Assembly (NCBI GenBank): GCA_945868845.1
Contig: CAMBMS010000017.1
Location: 1 to 61,152, forward strand
Direction of reading: 5' to 3'
DNA length: 61,152 bases
DNA from: Asaia bogorensis
GTDB taxonomy: Bacteria > Pseudomonadota > Alphaproteobacteria > Acetobacterales > Acetobacteraceae
Within the stretch, counting starts at the first letter, position 1. The number at the start of each line of letters is the position of its first letter. Under the pieces are notes generated by a model that saw nothing but the letters and a program-made list of their open reading frames with translations, did no database searches and was not told the DNA's origin. The position numbers and the translations under genes were made by a program. Below, one piece after another: positions 1 to 7,581 of the stretch.

Positions 1-80
1 CCGGGGGTCGTCCGGTTGAGACGAGCGGAGACACGCAACGCGGTCTCACTCTTTACCGGCGCCGGTTGCAACGGCGGCCT
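1..80. repeat. 80-bp inverted repeat, left copy (inside IS630 remnant)
   Basis: The first 80 bases reappear as the reverse complement at 60613-60692. Base-by-base comparison shows one difference (a T here, a C in the other copy). Both copies lie inside pieces of an IS630-family transposase gene and read the same protein segment around KAAVATGAG. The repeat starts at base 1, so its true left limit is not visible. Confidence 0.92.
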
Positions 81-205
81 TCAGCGTCTCGACGCTGCCA
101 TTCATGTGATCACTGTGCGTCAGCCGAACCGTGTCTTCACGCACGCTGAGCGCCTTGGCGATCCTCGGGCTGGTCCAGGCGGCCAGTGTCACAGTATGGC
201 GCGGG
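1..205 (-). mobile_element. IS630-family transposase remnant, N-terminal HTH part
   Basis: Read on the minus strand, this stretch encodes the helix-turn-helix start of an IS630-type transposase (TSPRIAKALSVREDTVR, then SVETLKAAVATGAG). An in-frame stop follows at about base 46, where functional members continue. The normal N-terminal start is not recognisable, so this is a decayed fragment. It reads leftwards off the window, so the rest of the gene, if present, lies outside. It sits directly upstream of the MFS gene on the opposite strand. Family assignment is by recognition of conserved segments, not by search. Confidence 0.75.
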
Positions 206-385
206 AATGATCTGCCTCCCCACGGTCTTGCGAATTGGCCAGGCCCGTTAGGGCAGATCGCTACGTTTCGGTGGATGAGAGTGGCGATCTTTCGGTCATG
301 TCTGGTACCTGCAAAGCACCGCAGCCCGGGAGCCAACCCACCAAACGTTGGCCAATCAAGCAGTTTCTGCTTATGCTCAATCCCT

Positions 386-1627
386 ATGAATCCGTCCGCG
401 CCGGCCAATTCCGTTCTCGATCGCTCCATGCGGCGGAATCTTTTTCTTCTGGCCTGCTGCCAGGCCTTTGGCCAGGCCAGCAATACGATGATGTTCTCGG
501 CCACTGCGCTGTCCGTGATCACGTTCTACGCCCGCCACGATCTTGCCACCCTGCCGATCACGCTCCGCCATGTCGGCGTGATGCTCTCGGTATTTCCCGC
601 TGCCCTGCTGATGCAGCGCATGGGCCGGCGCTTTGGCTTTCAGATGGGCTCGCTTACCGGCATGCTGGGCGGCGCGGTCGTCTCCTACGGACTGTATGAA
701 CGCAGCTTCTTGCTGATGTGCGCCGGCGGCTTGGCGCTCGGCTATTCCGTCGCCTGCCTGCAAATGTACCGCTTCGCAGCGGTGGAACTAGCGCCCTCGG
801 CCTATCGCGCCAAGGCGATTTCCTGGGTCACCGCCGGGGGCGTGGCCGCCGGCATCCTGGGACCAGGCCTGGTGCGCTGGTCTTACGACCAATGGGCGGT
901 CCTGTACCTCGCTACCTATGGCGCCATGATCGGGCTGCACATTATCGTCTTCACAATCATGTCCTTCATCCACTTTCCATCGATGCGGGACATGCCTGTG
1001 TCTTCCCATGCCGGGGCCGAGCCGATCGTGCCCGCAGCACCGCCGCGCCCGTTGCTAGAAATCGCCTCGCAACCGCGCTTCCTCGCCGCCGTGGTCGCCG
1101 CAATGGTGTCCTACGGCACCATGTCATTCCTGATGAGCGCCTCGCCTCTCGCCATCGTGGCCTGCGGGCTGCCGCATACGGAAGCGCATTGGGTAATTTT
1201 CTTGCATGTGATGGGCATGTTCGTGCCGTCCTTGTTCACCGGCAACCTGATCACCCGCTTCGGCACGGTGCAGGTGATGGCCTGGGGCTGCGTCGTGCTG
1301 CTGGCTGGAGTTACCATTAGCCTGTCCGGCCTGACGGAATGGCATTTCCGAGCGGCGTTGGGATTAAACGGGTTAGGCTGGAACTTTCTGTTCGTCGGCG
1401 CCACTACGCTCGTGACCACTTGCTATCGCCCGAATGAGCGCGGCAAGGTGCAGGCGCTGAACGATTTCCTGGTCTTCGGCACTACCGGCACGGCGAGCTT
1501 CATGGCCGGCTTCCTGCAGGACCATCTGGGCTGGTTTCTGCTCAACTGGTTCTCTCTCGTGCTGATCTCCCTGTCGGTCGTCGCCGTGGGCTGGCTGTGG
1601 TTCCGCCCGGAACCGGAACCAGCCTGA
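386..1627 (+). CDS. MFS transporter
   Basis: This encodes a 413-aa inner-membrane protein with about twelve hydrophobic segments, typical in size for the major facilitator superfamily. The loop between TM2 and TM3 has the MFS-like basic motif (MQRMGRRFGFQMG), and a long central loop separates the two halves (around PIVPAAPPRPLLE). The frame is open further upstream to 131, but that part overlaps the IS630 remnant and is not hydrophobic. ATG 386 (MNPSAPANS) is therefore preferred; ATG 428 is the alternative. No strong Shine-Dalgarno sequence is visible. The gene ends one base before the stop codon of the convergent gene. The substrate is unknown. Confidence 0.85.
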   Translation: MNPSAPANSVLDRSMRRNLFLLACCQAFGQASNTMMFSATALSVITFYARHDLATLPITLRHVGVMLSVFPAALLMQRMGRRFGFQMGSLTGMLGGAVVSYGLYERSFLLMCAGGLALGYSVACLQMYRFAAVELAPSAYRAKAISWVTAGGVAAGILGPGLVRWSYDQWAVLYLATYGAMIGLHIIVFTIMSFIHFPSMRDMPVSSHAGAEPIVPAAPPRPLLEIASQPRFLAAVVAAMVSYGTMSFLMSASPLAIVACGLPHTEAHWVIFLHVMGMFVPSLFTGNLITRFGTVQVMAWGCVVLLAGVTISLSGLTEWHFRAALGLNGLGWNFLFVGATTLVTTCYRPNERGKVQALNDFLVFGTTGTASFMAGFLQDHLGWFLLNWFSLVLISLSVVAVGWLWFRPEPEPA

Positions 1628-2062
1628 TTACGCCCGGCCTCGGCGCCCGGACGGCCATACCGTGATCAGGACCTCGTGGGCGAGCTTGGCGAAGCGTTCA
1701 TGGTGCCGGTCCCGACGCGCCGCCTCGATGTGGTTGATGACGATCTGCACGGCCCGCGCACGTCTCGTGCCCGACGGGGCGCACACCGCCCCCACGAGCC
1801 CGGCCGCATAAGTCATCCCTTCCACCACTCCGGCACATTTACCGGCACAATAAATTTCATCACGCGACACCGGGGCCAATAGGAAGGTCCGGCACCCCGG
1901 CAGCAAACCAAACGCGCTATCGGCATTCGTCTTCAGCCACCGCGCCGGCCAGGCTGCCCACAGCCAGTATAATCGCGAACCAAACCCACCATCTAATATC
2001 CTGCGCTTCCTAGCCACACACCACCAACGCAGCGAAAGCCTTTCCCCCGCCAGCCTATCCAC
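1628..2062 (-). CDS. Rap1a/Tai-like small secreted protein
   Basis: The ORF is up to 144 aa. Its C-terminal half resembles the Rap1a/Tai domain: a first cysteine near a glycine-rich GVVEGMTYA helix, then [21 protein letters not shown] and a final LITVWP. Rap1a/Tai proteins include periplasmic immunity proteins of type VI effectors, but many members are orphan periplasmic proteins of unknown role. No effector or type VI gene is nearby, so an immunity role is not supported. The N-terminal 40 residues are tryptophan- and arginine-rich and only loosely like a signal peptide, so the true start may be internal. The gene converges on the MFS gene with no spacer. Confidence 0.5.
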   Translation of the reverse strand: MDRLAGERLSLRWWCVARKRRILDGGFGSRLYWLWAAWPARWLKTNADSAFGLLPGCRTFLLAPVSRDEIYCAGKCAGVVEGMTYAAGLVGAVCAPSGTRRARAVQIVINHIEAARRDRHHERFAKLAHEVLITVWPSGRRGRA

Positions 2063-2148
2063 ACAACATAATTCTACAGCCTTGCCCCTCCTTCCCCACC
2101 CCGGTAGGTTGCCACCTCAAGCAACCCTATATCCCTGGTCTCGAACCG

Positions 2149-2874
2149 ATGTCCCAACAGCCGGCCTACAAGCGCGTCCTGCTGAAAGTCTCGGGGGAAG
2201 CCCTGATGGGCAAACGCGATTACGGGCTGGATAACGAAACCGTCGCCGCCATCAGCAACGATGTGAAGGCGGTCACGGAAATGGGGGTCCAGATCTGCCT
2301 AGTGATTGGCGGGGGTAATATTTTCCGTGGTGTCGCCGGCGCCGCCACCGGCATGGACCGGGCGCAGGCCGATTATATCGGCATGCTGGCCACGGTTATG
2401 AACGCGCTGGCGATGCAGAACGCACTAGAACAGCATGGCGTGCCCGTGCGCGTGCAATCCGCCATTCCGATGTCCACCGTCTGCGAGCCCTATATCCGCC
2501 GCCGCGCCGAACGACACATGGAAAAAGGCCGGGTGGTGATCTTCGCCGCAGGCACCGGCAATCCGTTCTTTACCACCGACACCGCCGCCGCCCTGCGCGC
2601 CACCGAAATGCATTGCGATGCGCTGCTAAAAGGTACCCAGGTAGACGGCGTCTACAGCGCCGATCCGCGCAAGGATCCTAATGCCGAGCGCTATGACGAA
2701 CTCTCCTATCTCGATGTCCTGGCGCGTGATCTCGCGGTGATGGACGCCGCCGCGATTTCTCTGGCGCGGGAGAATAAATTGCCCATCTTAGTGTTCAACA
2801 TTCATACCCCGGGCAGCTTCGCCCAGGTCATGCGCGGTGAGGGCAAGTTTACCCGCATCTTGGAAAAGCAGTAG
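2149..2874 (+). CDS. pyrH: UMP kinase
   Basis: UMP kinase phosphorylates UMP to UDP with ATP in the cytoplasm; bacterial enzymes are hexamers of the amino-acid kinase fold. The 241-aa length is standard. Visible family features are KVSGEAL near residue 13, the nucleotide loop IGGGNIFRG at about 53-61, the UMP/ATP region [19 protein letters not shown], and the C-terminal [11 protein letters not shown]. It opens the long plus-strand envelope cluster and is followed by frr after 17 bases. In most alphaproteobacteria rpsB-tsf lie just upstream, but here an 86-base gap and the Rap1a-like gene come first. Confidence 0.97.
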   Translation: MSQQPAYKRVLLKVSGEALMGKRDYGLDNETVAAISNDVKAVTEMGVQICLVIGGGNIFRGVAGAATGMDRAQADYIGMLATVMNALAMQNALEQHGVPVRVQSAIPMSTVCEPYIRRRAERHMEKGRVVIFAAGTGNPFFTTDTAAALRATEMHCDALLKGTQVDGVYSADPRKDPNAERYDELSYLDVLARDLAVMDAAAISLARENKLPILVFNIHTPGSFAQVMRGEGKFTRILEKQ

Positions 2875-2891
2875 CGAAAGGACCGCCCGCA

Positions 2892-3458
2892 ATGCCGGCC
2901 GATCTGGAAAAACTGAAGAAGGACATCACTCGCCGTATGGATGGCGCGATGGAAACCATGCGCCGCGACTTCGTCGGCCTGCGCACAGGGCGCGCCAGCC
3001 CCGCCTTGCTGGAACCGATAAAGGTCGAAGCCTATGGCAGCGACATGCCGATCACCCAGGTCAGCACCATCGGCGTGCCGGAACCGCGCATGCTCACCGT
3101 GCAGGTCTGGGATCGCACGCTGGTTGGCGCGGTGGAACGCGCCATCCGCGATGCCGGTCTCGGGCTAAATCCGGCGGCCGATGGCCAGACCGTGCGCGTG
3201 CCTATCCCGATCCTGACGGAGGAACGACGCAAGGAACTAGCCCGGACCGCCCATAAATACGCCGAGGGCGCCCGTGTCGCCGTGCGCGGCGTGCGTCGCG
3301 ACGGCATGGAACAGATCAAGGGCTTGGAAAAAAAACACGAAATCGGCGAGGACATCTCCCGCGACTGGCAGGAAGAGGTCCAGCAAACCACTGACCAGTA
3401 TGTCAAGCGCATCGACGAGGCGTTGGTGGAGAAGGAAAAGGATATCCGCCAGGTTTGA
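2892..3458 (+). CDS. frr: Ribosome recycling factor
   Basis: Ribosome recycling factor works with EF-G to split post-termination ribosomes. The 188-aa length is close to the family norm. The central [20 protein letters not shown] and the C-terminal coiled-coil region rich in charged residues ([16 protein letters not shown]) are characteristic. A purine-rich GAAAGGA precedes ATG 2892. It is transcribed with pyrH upstream and runs directly into uppS. Confidence 0.97.
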   Translation: MPADLEKLKKDITRRMDGAMETMRRDFVGLRTGRASPALLEPIKVEAYGSDMPITQVSTIGVPEPRMLTVQVWDRTLVGAVERAIRDAGLGLNPAADGQTVRVPIPILTEERRKELARTAHKYAEGARVAVRGVRRDGMEQIKGLEKKHEIGEDISRDWQEEVQQTTDQYVKRIDEALVEKEKDIRQV

Positions 3459-3466
3459 GCCCTCCC

Positions 3467-4240
3467 ATGGCGACCATCCGGCAACAGCCACAAGCGCCGC
3501 ACGAGGCCGCATCGGCAGAGACTGTGCCGACCCCGAAGACCGTACCAACCCATGTCGCGGTCATCATGGATGGCAACGGACGCTGGGCCACCGCGCGCGG
3601 ACTGCCGCGGCTGGCCGGGCATCACGAAGGCGCGCGCGCCGTGCGCCGCACCATCGAGGCGGCGATAAGCAGCCGTGTCTCCTGGCTCACCCTTTATGCG
3701 TTTTCCTCCGAAAATTGGCGCCGCCCGCAAGATGAAGTCAACGACTTGACTGGACTGTTGCGCAGCTATCTGCGCTCTGAGATCAAGGAACTGAACGATA
3801 TCGATGTCCGTATCCGCATCATCGGGGAGCGCGAACGCTTCGACACCGATATCCGCAAGGGGCTGGAGGACGCCGAACGCGCGACGGCCGCCAACAGCCG
3901 CCTGAATCTGAATGTCGCCCTCTCCTACGGCGCACGGGCCGAAATTTTCCGTGCCGCTCAGCGCCTCGCCGCCGCCGCCCACGCCGGCATGCTCGACCCC
4001 GCCACGATCGACGAAGGGCGTTTCACGGAAGAACTATTCACTGCGGGCATGCCGGACCCCGATCTGGTGATCCGCACCTCAGGCGAGCAGCGGTTGTCGA
4101 ATTTTCTGCTGTGGCAATCGGCCTATGCGGAGCTGGTGTTCCTCGATGTGCTGTGGCCGGATTTCAACGCAGCGCATTTCGCCACCGCGCTCGCCGCCTA
4201 TGCGGGGCGCGAACGACGCTTCGGTGCGCGCGCTGGCTGA
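3467..4240 (+). CDS. uppS: Undecaprenyl-diphosphate synthase (cis-prenyltransferase)
   Basis: UppS condenses farnesyl-PP with eight isopentenyl-PP units in cis to make C55-PP, the lipid carrier for peptidoglycan and surface polysaccharides. The catalytic P-loop MDGNGRW lies near residues 34-40, followed by the conserved YAFSSENWRRP and, near the C-terminus, PDPDLVIRTSGEQRLSNF. The frame is open from a TTG at 3455 that overlaps the frr stop. ATG 3467 is preferred because it leaves a normal-length protein (257 aa) with the usual variable N-terminal tail. The gene overlaps cdsA. Confidence 0.96.
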   Translation: MATIRQQPQAPHEAASAETVPTPKTVPTHVAVIMDGNGRWATARGLPRLAGHHEGARAVRRTIEAAISSRVSWLTLYAFSSENWRRPQDEVNDLTGLLRSYLRSEIKELNDIDVRIRIIGERERFDTDIRKGLEDAERATAANSRLNLNVALSYGARAEIFRAAQRLAAAAHAGMLDPATIDEGRFTEELFTAGMPDPDLVIRTSGEQRLSNFLLWQSAYAELVFLDVLWPDFNAAHFATALAAYAGRERRFGARAG

Positions 4241-5069
4241 TTCACTTGCCCCGCCGCCCGGCCCGGCCACGGAACCGTCCCCTGAAAACCGTTGGGGCGA
4301 CCTGGCGCCGCGCGTGGCATCGGCGCTGGTGCTGGTACCGTTGGCGCTGGTCTGCATCTGGCAGGGTGGAGCCTTTTGGGCCGTGCTGGTTACGCTGGCT
4401 ACGGTGGGCCTCGGCTGGGAATGGGGGCGGCTAACCGATTTTCCAACCTTCTCACTGGCGAGCGTGGCCATTCCGAGCGTCACGGTGCTGTCCATCGGCC
4501 TGGCGGCGGCCGAATTCTGGTTGCCGGCCCTGACCCTCATCGCCGTAAGCACTCTCGTGCTGGGCCTGTCCGCTGGTTGGCTGGCTCTCGGTCTTCCTTA
4601 TATCGCCGCGGCAGCGCTGGGCTTGATCTGGCTGCGCGCGGATCCGGCGGTGGGCCTAGGCAATCTGCTGTTCGCGGTGCTGATCGTCTGGGCCAGTGAT
4701 ATCGGCGCCTATCTGGCCGGGCGGCTGTTGGGCGGTCGTAAACTGGCGCCGGCGATTTCGCCGGGCAAAACGATTTCCGGCGCGCTCGGTGGGCTGGCGG
4801 CGGCGGGGGCGGTGGGCCTTGCGGTGGCGTACGCTTTCTCCGGTACGCTGTCCGGGCGCGCGGCGCTGCTGGCCGTGGCTTTGGGTGTCGTGGCGGAAGC
4901 CGGCGATTTGCTGGAAAGTTGGATCAAGCGGCGCTGCGGCAAAAAGGACTCATCGCATCTCATCCCCGGCCATGGCGGTCTGCTGGACCGGTTGGACGCG
5001 CTGCTGGCGGTCGCCCCGGTCGCCGCCGTGCTGGCCTTCCTGCTGGGACGCGGCGCCGTGCTGTGGTAG
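4200..5069 (+). CDS. cdsA: Phosphatidate cytidylyltransferase
   Basis: This integral membrane enzyme makes CDP-diacylglycerol from phosphatidic acid and CTP, the branch point of phospholipid synthesis. About eight hydrophobic segments precede the C-terminal signature around KRRCGKKDSSHLIPGHGGLL and DRLD, which is diagnostic. ATG 4200 overlaps the end of uppS by 41 bases. GTG 4224 (VRALADSLAP) is an equally plausible start with a 17-base overlap, so the exact start is uncertain. The gene ends seven bases before dxr. Confidence 0.94.
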   Translation: MRGANDASVRALADSLAPPPGPATEPSPENRWGDLAPRVASALVLVPLALVCIWQGGAFWAVLVTLATVGLGWEWGRLTDFPTFSLASVAIPSVTVLSIGLAAAEFWLPALTLIAVSTLVLGLSAGWLALGLPYIAAAALGLIWLRADPAVGLGNLLFAVLIVWASDIGAYLAGRLLGGRKLAPAISPGKTISGALGGLAAAGAVGLAVAYAFSGTLSGRAALLAVALGVVAEAGDLLESWIKRRCGKKDSSHLIPGHGGLLDRLDALLAVAPVAAVLAFLLGRGAVLW

Positions 5070-5076
5070 GGGGCCA

Positions 5077-6240
5077 ATGGTCATGAAAACGATCACCATC
5101 CTTGGCAGCACGGGCAGCGTCGGGAGGCAGACCGTGGGTCTGCTCGCCAGCACGCCGGAGCGGTTTCGCGTCCGCGCCCTGGTAGGTGGCCGCAATGTGT
5201 CCCTTCTGGCCCAGCAGGCACGTTTGCTGAACGCCGAAATCGCCGTCATCGCCGATGCCGCCCTGGCCTGCGAGCTGGCCGTGGCTCTCGCCAACACGAA
5301 CATACAGGTCGCAGCGGGCGAGCAGGCCGTACTGGATGCCGCCGCGATCCCGATCGACTGGACCATGGCCGCGATCACCGGCGCGGCCGGCCTTGCCCCG
5401 ACCCTGGCCGCGATCCGCCAGGGCCGGACGGTCGCCCTGGCGAACAAGGAATCCCTGGTCTGCGCCGGAGAATTGATGCTGGCCGCCGTTCGCGATGCAG
5501 GCGCCACCTTGCTACCGGTTGATTCAGAACATAATGCGATCTTCCAGTCACTCGCCGACAAGAACTACGCGGCGGTCGAGAAAATCATCCTGACAGCCTC
5601 CGGCGGCCCCTTCCGCACCGCCAGCCTGGAAGAGATGAGCCGCGCAACACCAGACATGGCATTGCGCCATCCGGTCTGGTCGATGGGGGCTAAGATTTCC
5701 ATCGATTCGGCGACGATGATGAACAAAGGACTTGAAATCATTGAAGCAGCAAGATTATTTTCCCTCGACGAAACCCAAATCGATGTCTTGGTTCATCCGC
5801 AATCGGTGATCCACGGCATGGTCTGCTATCGCGACGGCAGCGTACTCGCACAACTCAGCTCTCCCGATATGCGCGTTCCGATCGCCCATACCCTGGCCTG
5901 GCCGGAGCGGATGGCCACGCCATCTCCCCGGCTCGATCTGGCGCAACTGGCCCGGCTCGATTTCCATGCCCCGGATTTACAGCGATTTCCGGCGCTGGTT
6001 CTGGCACGCGACGCCTTGCGCGCGGGCGGTGGCGCCCCCACCATTCTGAATGCCGCTAACGAAGTCGCGGTGGCGGCATTCCGGGACCGGCGCATCGGCT
6101 TCCTAGATATCGTTGGCACGGTCGCCCGCGTGCTGGATGCGCTCGGCACCCAACGGGCCGATACCCTGGACACGGTAGTGGCGCTCGATAATTCCGCGCG
6201 ACGCGCGGCGGAAGGCTTTGCTGCGGCGCGCGCGGCCTGA
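5077..6240 (+). CDS. dxr: 1-deoxy-D-xylulose 5-phosphate reductoisomerase
   Basis: Dxr carries out the committed step of the MEP isoprenoid pathway, using NADPH and a divalent metal to convert DXP to MEP. The 387-aa protein has an N-terminal Rossmann glycine motif (LGSTGSVG, residues 9-16), the metal/substrate segment VDSEHNAIFQ near residue 149, the flexible-loop region ASGGPFR, and SIDSATMMNKGLEIIEA. ATG 5077 is seven bases after cdsA; ATG 5083 is an alternative two codons in. Clustering with uppS fits a shared isoprenoid supply to cell-wall carrier lipid. Confidence 0.97.
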   Translation: MVMKTITILGSTGSVGRQTVGLLASTPERFRVRALVGGRNVSLLAQQARLLNAEIAVIADAALACELAVALANTNIQVAAGEQAVLDAAAIPIDWTMAAITGAAGLAPTLAAIRQGRTVALANKESLVCAGELMLAAVRDAGATLLPVDSEHNAIFQSLADKNYAAVEKIILTASGGPFRTASLEEMSRATPDMALRHPVWSMGAKISIDSATMMNKGLEIIEAARLFSLDETQIDVLVHPQSVIHGMVCYRDGSVLAQLSSPDMRVPIAHTLAWPERMATPSPRLDLAQLARLDFHAPDLQRFPALVLARDALRAGGGAPTILNAANEVAVAAFRDRRIGFLDIVGTVARVLDALGTQRADTLDTVVALDNSARRAAEGFAAARAA

Positions 6241-6280
6241 GTAAAGATATGATCTGAATAAAGCCCCCTATATACTACCC

Positions 6281-6285
6281 AAGGA
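6281..6285 (+). promoter_or_regulatory. Ribosome binding site that fixes the TTG start of rseP
   Basis: AAGGA lies eight bases before the TTG at 6294. No ATG in this frame lies at the N-terminus, so the site decides the start. Confidence 0.7.
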
Positions 6286-6293
6286 AAGATATT

Positions 6294-7406
6294 TTGCTTA
6301 ACATCCTGCCGGAGATTCTCCGCACTCCGATCGCCTTCATCATCGTCCTGAGCGTGCTGATCTTCGTCCACGAGCTCGGCCATTACCTCGCCGCTCGCTG
6401 GGCCGGCATACATGCCGAGGTATTTTCCATCGGCTTCGGCCAGGCGCTGTGGCAGCGCACGGACAAGCACGGTACGGTCTGGAAAATCTGCTGGCTTCCC
6501 CTGGGCGGCTACGTGAAGATGCATGGCCAAGAACGCCCCGAGGACGTTTCCGACGAGGAACGAGCAAGCTGGCGCCCCGAACGCACCTTCCATCATAAAT
6601 CCGTGGGCCGGCGCGCCATCGTGGTCGCCGCCGGGCCGATCGCCAATTTTCTACTGGCCGCTGTGCTATTCGCCGGGCTGTTCTACGTCTCCGGCCGGCC
6701 CAGCGTGGAACCCGTGGTCGGCGGCGTCATCGCCGGCGGCGCGGCGGAGCGCGCGGGTGTGGTGGTCGGCGATCGCATCGTCGCCATCGGCGGTGTCCCG
6801 ATCGGAAGCTTCGACGATATCAAGCGTAACATCTCCCCCCGCCCCGGGGAGGAGATAGAAATCCGCCTCACCCGCGAAGGCCGCGAACAGACAATGAGGG
6901 CGGTTCTAGCCGCGCAGGGTACGGGGCCGAAGGCAGTGGGCCTGCTGGGCATTTCCGGCAGCAAGGCCGTGTTCGTCCCGCTCTCGCCCTGGGAAGCCCT
7001 GGCAGGCGGCATAACGCAAAGCTGGCGCGTCGGGGAGGAGACGCTGAGCGGGCTCTGGCAGATGATCGCAGGCGATCGCGGGGCGGCGGATCTCGGCGGG
7101 CCGTTGCGCATCGCCCAGCTCTCCGGCGAAATGGCGCAGCACGGGCCGGCAAACCTAATATCCTTCATGGCCGTGCTCTCGGTTAATCTCGGTCTGATCA
7201 ACCTGTTTCCCATTCCCGTGCTGGATGGCGGGCATTTGCTATTCTACCTAGCGGAGGCCATTCGCGGACGGCCCTTGCCGCCGCTAGCGCTGGAGTATTG
7301 TTTCCGCGCCGGCCTCGCGGCCCTGGTCGTCCTGTTCATCTTCGCCACCTGGAACGATATCGCCCATCTCGGCTGGTTCTCCTGGGTTGCGAATCTGATT
7401 GGATAG
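6294..7406 (+). CDS. rseP: Site-2 intramembrane metalloprotease RseP
   Basis: RseP is an inner-membrane zinc protease that cuts transmembrane substrates such as anti-sigma factors during envelope stress. The 370-aa protein shows the zinc motif HELGH (residues 26-30) in the first membrane segment, a periplasmic PDZ-like domain near residues 120-200 (VIAGGAAERAGVVVGDRIVAI), and the C-terminal metal motif FPIPVLDGGHLL near residue 304. A TTG start is chosen because AAGGA precedes it by eight bases and the protein then begins at the first membrane helix. It lies 53 bases after dxr, just upstream of bamA, as in most proteobacteria. Confidence 0.95.
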   Translation: MLNILPEILRTPIAFIIVLSVLIFVHELGHYLAARWAGIHAEVFSIGFGQALWQRTDKHGTVWKICWLPLGGYVKMHGQERPEDVSDEERASWRPERTFHHKSVGRRAIVVAAGPIANFLLAAVLFAGLFYVSGRPSVEPVVGGVIAGGAAERAGVVVGDRIVAIGGVPIGSFDDIKRNISPRPGEEIEIRLTREGREQTMRAVLAAQGTGPKAVGLLGISGSKAVFVPLSPWEALAGGITQSWRVGEETLSGLWQMIAGDRGAADLGGPLRIAQLSGEMAQHGPANLISFMAVLSVNLGLINLFPIPVLDGGHLLFYLAEAIRGRPLPPLALEYCFRAGLAALVVLFIFATWNDIAHLGWFSWVANLIG

Positions 7407-7567
7407 CCCTGTTGGCCACCACGGTCAGCCACGCCGGGCATCTATCGGGGCACGCAAACGAATCAGCCATTGGCCGGTGGCGCTGGCGCGCGAGCAGGGC
7501 TATTGTCCGCTCCATCGAGGTGGAGCGAGTCCGGATGGAGTCCCTTACCTTGTCACGGCACTTGTTT

Positions 7568-7573
7568 GGGGGA
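7568..7573 (+). promoter_or_regulatory. Ribosome binding site supporting the TTG start of bamA
   Basis: GGGGGA ends eight bases before the TTG at 7582. The signal peptide begins immediately after that codon, which argues against the longer open frame from 7399. Confidence 0.6.
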
Positions 7574-7581
7574 CTAGCCGC

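Noticed and set aside
3032-3982. Minus-strand ORF of 316 aa over frr and uppS
   Set aside because: It covers two strongly conserved genes on the other strand and has no recognisable motif.
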